Below, one piece after another: positions 5,608-5,717 of a stretch of DNA of 5,717 nt. Made by a program: the position numbers and the translations under genes. The stretch is from positions 1 through 5,717 of the forward strand of contig CAMWUP010000161.1 in assembly GCA_947177465.1 (NCBI GenBank). The letters are read 5' to 3'. Every line of letters begins with the position of its first letter. Position 1 is the stretch's first letter. Under the pieces are notes generated by a model. It saw only the letters and a program-made list of their open reading frames with translations. It was not told where the DNA came from and searched no databases. This DNA is from an uncultured Lachnospiraceae bacterium (lineage in GTDB: Bacteria > Bacillota > Clostridia > Lachnospirales > Lachnospiraceae).

Positions 5608-5685
5608 ATGAGTCTTTACCGTAACCGTTTTGAACGGGATAAACAGCTTCCCTTCTTAAAACTTGTATACTTATTGCCCCATTAA
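5608..5685 (+). CDS. Short 25-codon frame after the platform gene; possible truncated gene
   Basis: An ATG with a strong AAAGGAG site (5593-5599, 8 nt spacing, overlapping the upstream stop) opens a frame of 25 codons that begins MSLYRNRFERDKQLPFLKL and ends in TAA at 5683-5685. The initiation signal is as good as those of the real genes, which argues that a gene starts here. The length and the AT-rich DNA after about 5655 argue that it is broken by a frameshift or by inserted DNA. The frame starting at 5642 stays open to the window end, so a frameshift near 5640 could restore a longer protein. No family recognised. A genuine small protein is possible. Confidence 0.35.
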   Translation: MSLYRNRFERDKQLPFLKLVYLLPH

Positions 5686-5717
5686 GCATTAAATGTGCTG
5701 ATCTTTCTTTTTTACCA

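Noticed and set aside
5684..5713. Possible terminator: AGCA/TGCT hairpin before a T-rich tract
   Set aside because: The stem is only 4 bp with a 7-nt loop and the T-tract is interrupted by C; too weak to call.

Overview
This looks like chromosomal DNA from a Gram-positive member of the Bacillota, most likely a clostridium of the Lachnospiraceae type. The clues are strong AGGAGG-type ribosome binding sites before several genes, a lipoprotein with a Pro/Ala/Ser-rich stalk, a ComGB-sized type IV pilus platform protein, and moderate GC with AT-rich intergenic DNA. The taxonomic call is inference. No tRNA, rRNA, CRISPR array or complete insertion sequence was seen.

Left part (1-1443, minus strand). 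At the extreme left edge are the first codons of rpsL (ribosomal protein S12), probably the head of the str operon. It has an ideal Shine-Dalgarno and a near-consensus promoter (TTGACA, 17 bp, TATACT). That promoter lies inside a long inverted repeat followed by a T-run, which looks like the terminator of the preceding unit. This unit is an unknown 119-residue single-pass membrane protein joined by an ATGA overlap to an RmlD-family dTDP-4-dehydrorhamnose reductase.

Middle (1444-1660). This divergent control region holds a perfect 13-bp inverted repeat, a smaller 7-bp inverted repeat, and candidate -10 elements pointing both ways.

Right part (1661-5717, plus strand). Five genes, plus a possible broken or very short sixth, are packed 12-28 nt apart and probably form one operon. 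In order they are: a two-helix membrane protein with a degenerate GGDEF domain (GGNEF, metal-binding and I-site residues missing); a short sigma-70/ECF-like sigma factor; a single-pass membrane protein in the position of an anti-sigma factor; a lipoprotein with an intact transglutaminase-like Cys-His-Asp triad; and a PilC/GspF/ComGB inner-membrane platform protein. The layout suggests a surface-pilus or secretion locus with its own sigma/membrane-sensor switch, a probable nucleotide-blind GGDEF regulator and a cell-surface transglutaminase-fold enzyme. After the platform gene, a strong ribosome binding site leads into an open frame of only 25 codons and the DNA turns AT-rich, so the operon may be interrupted at the right edge.
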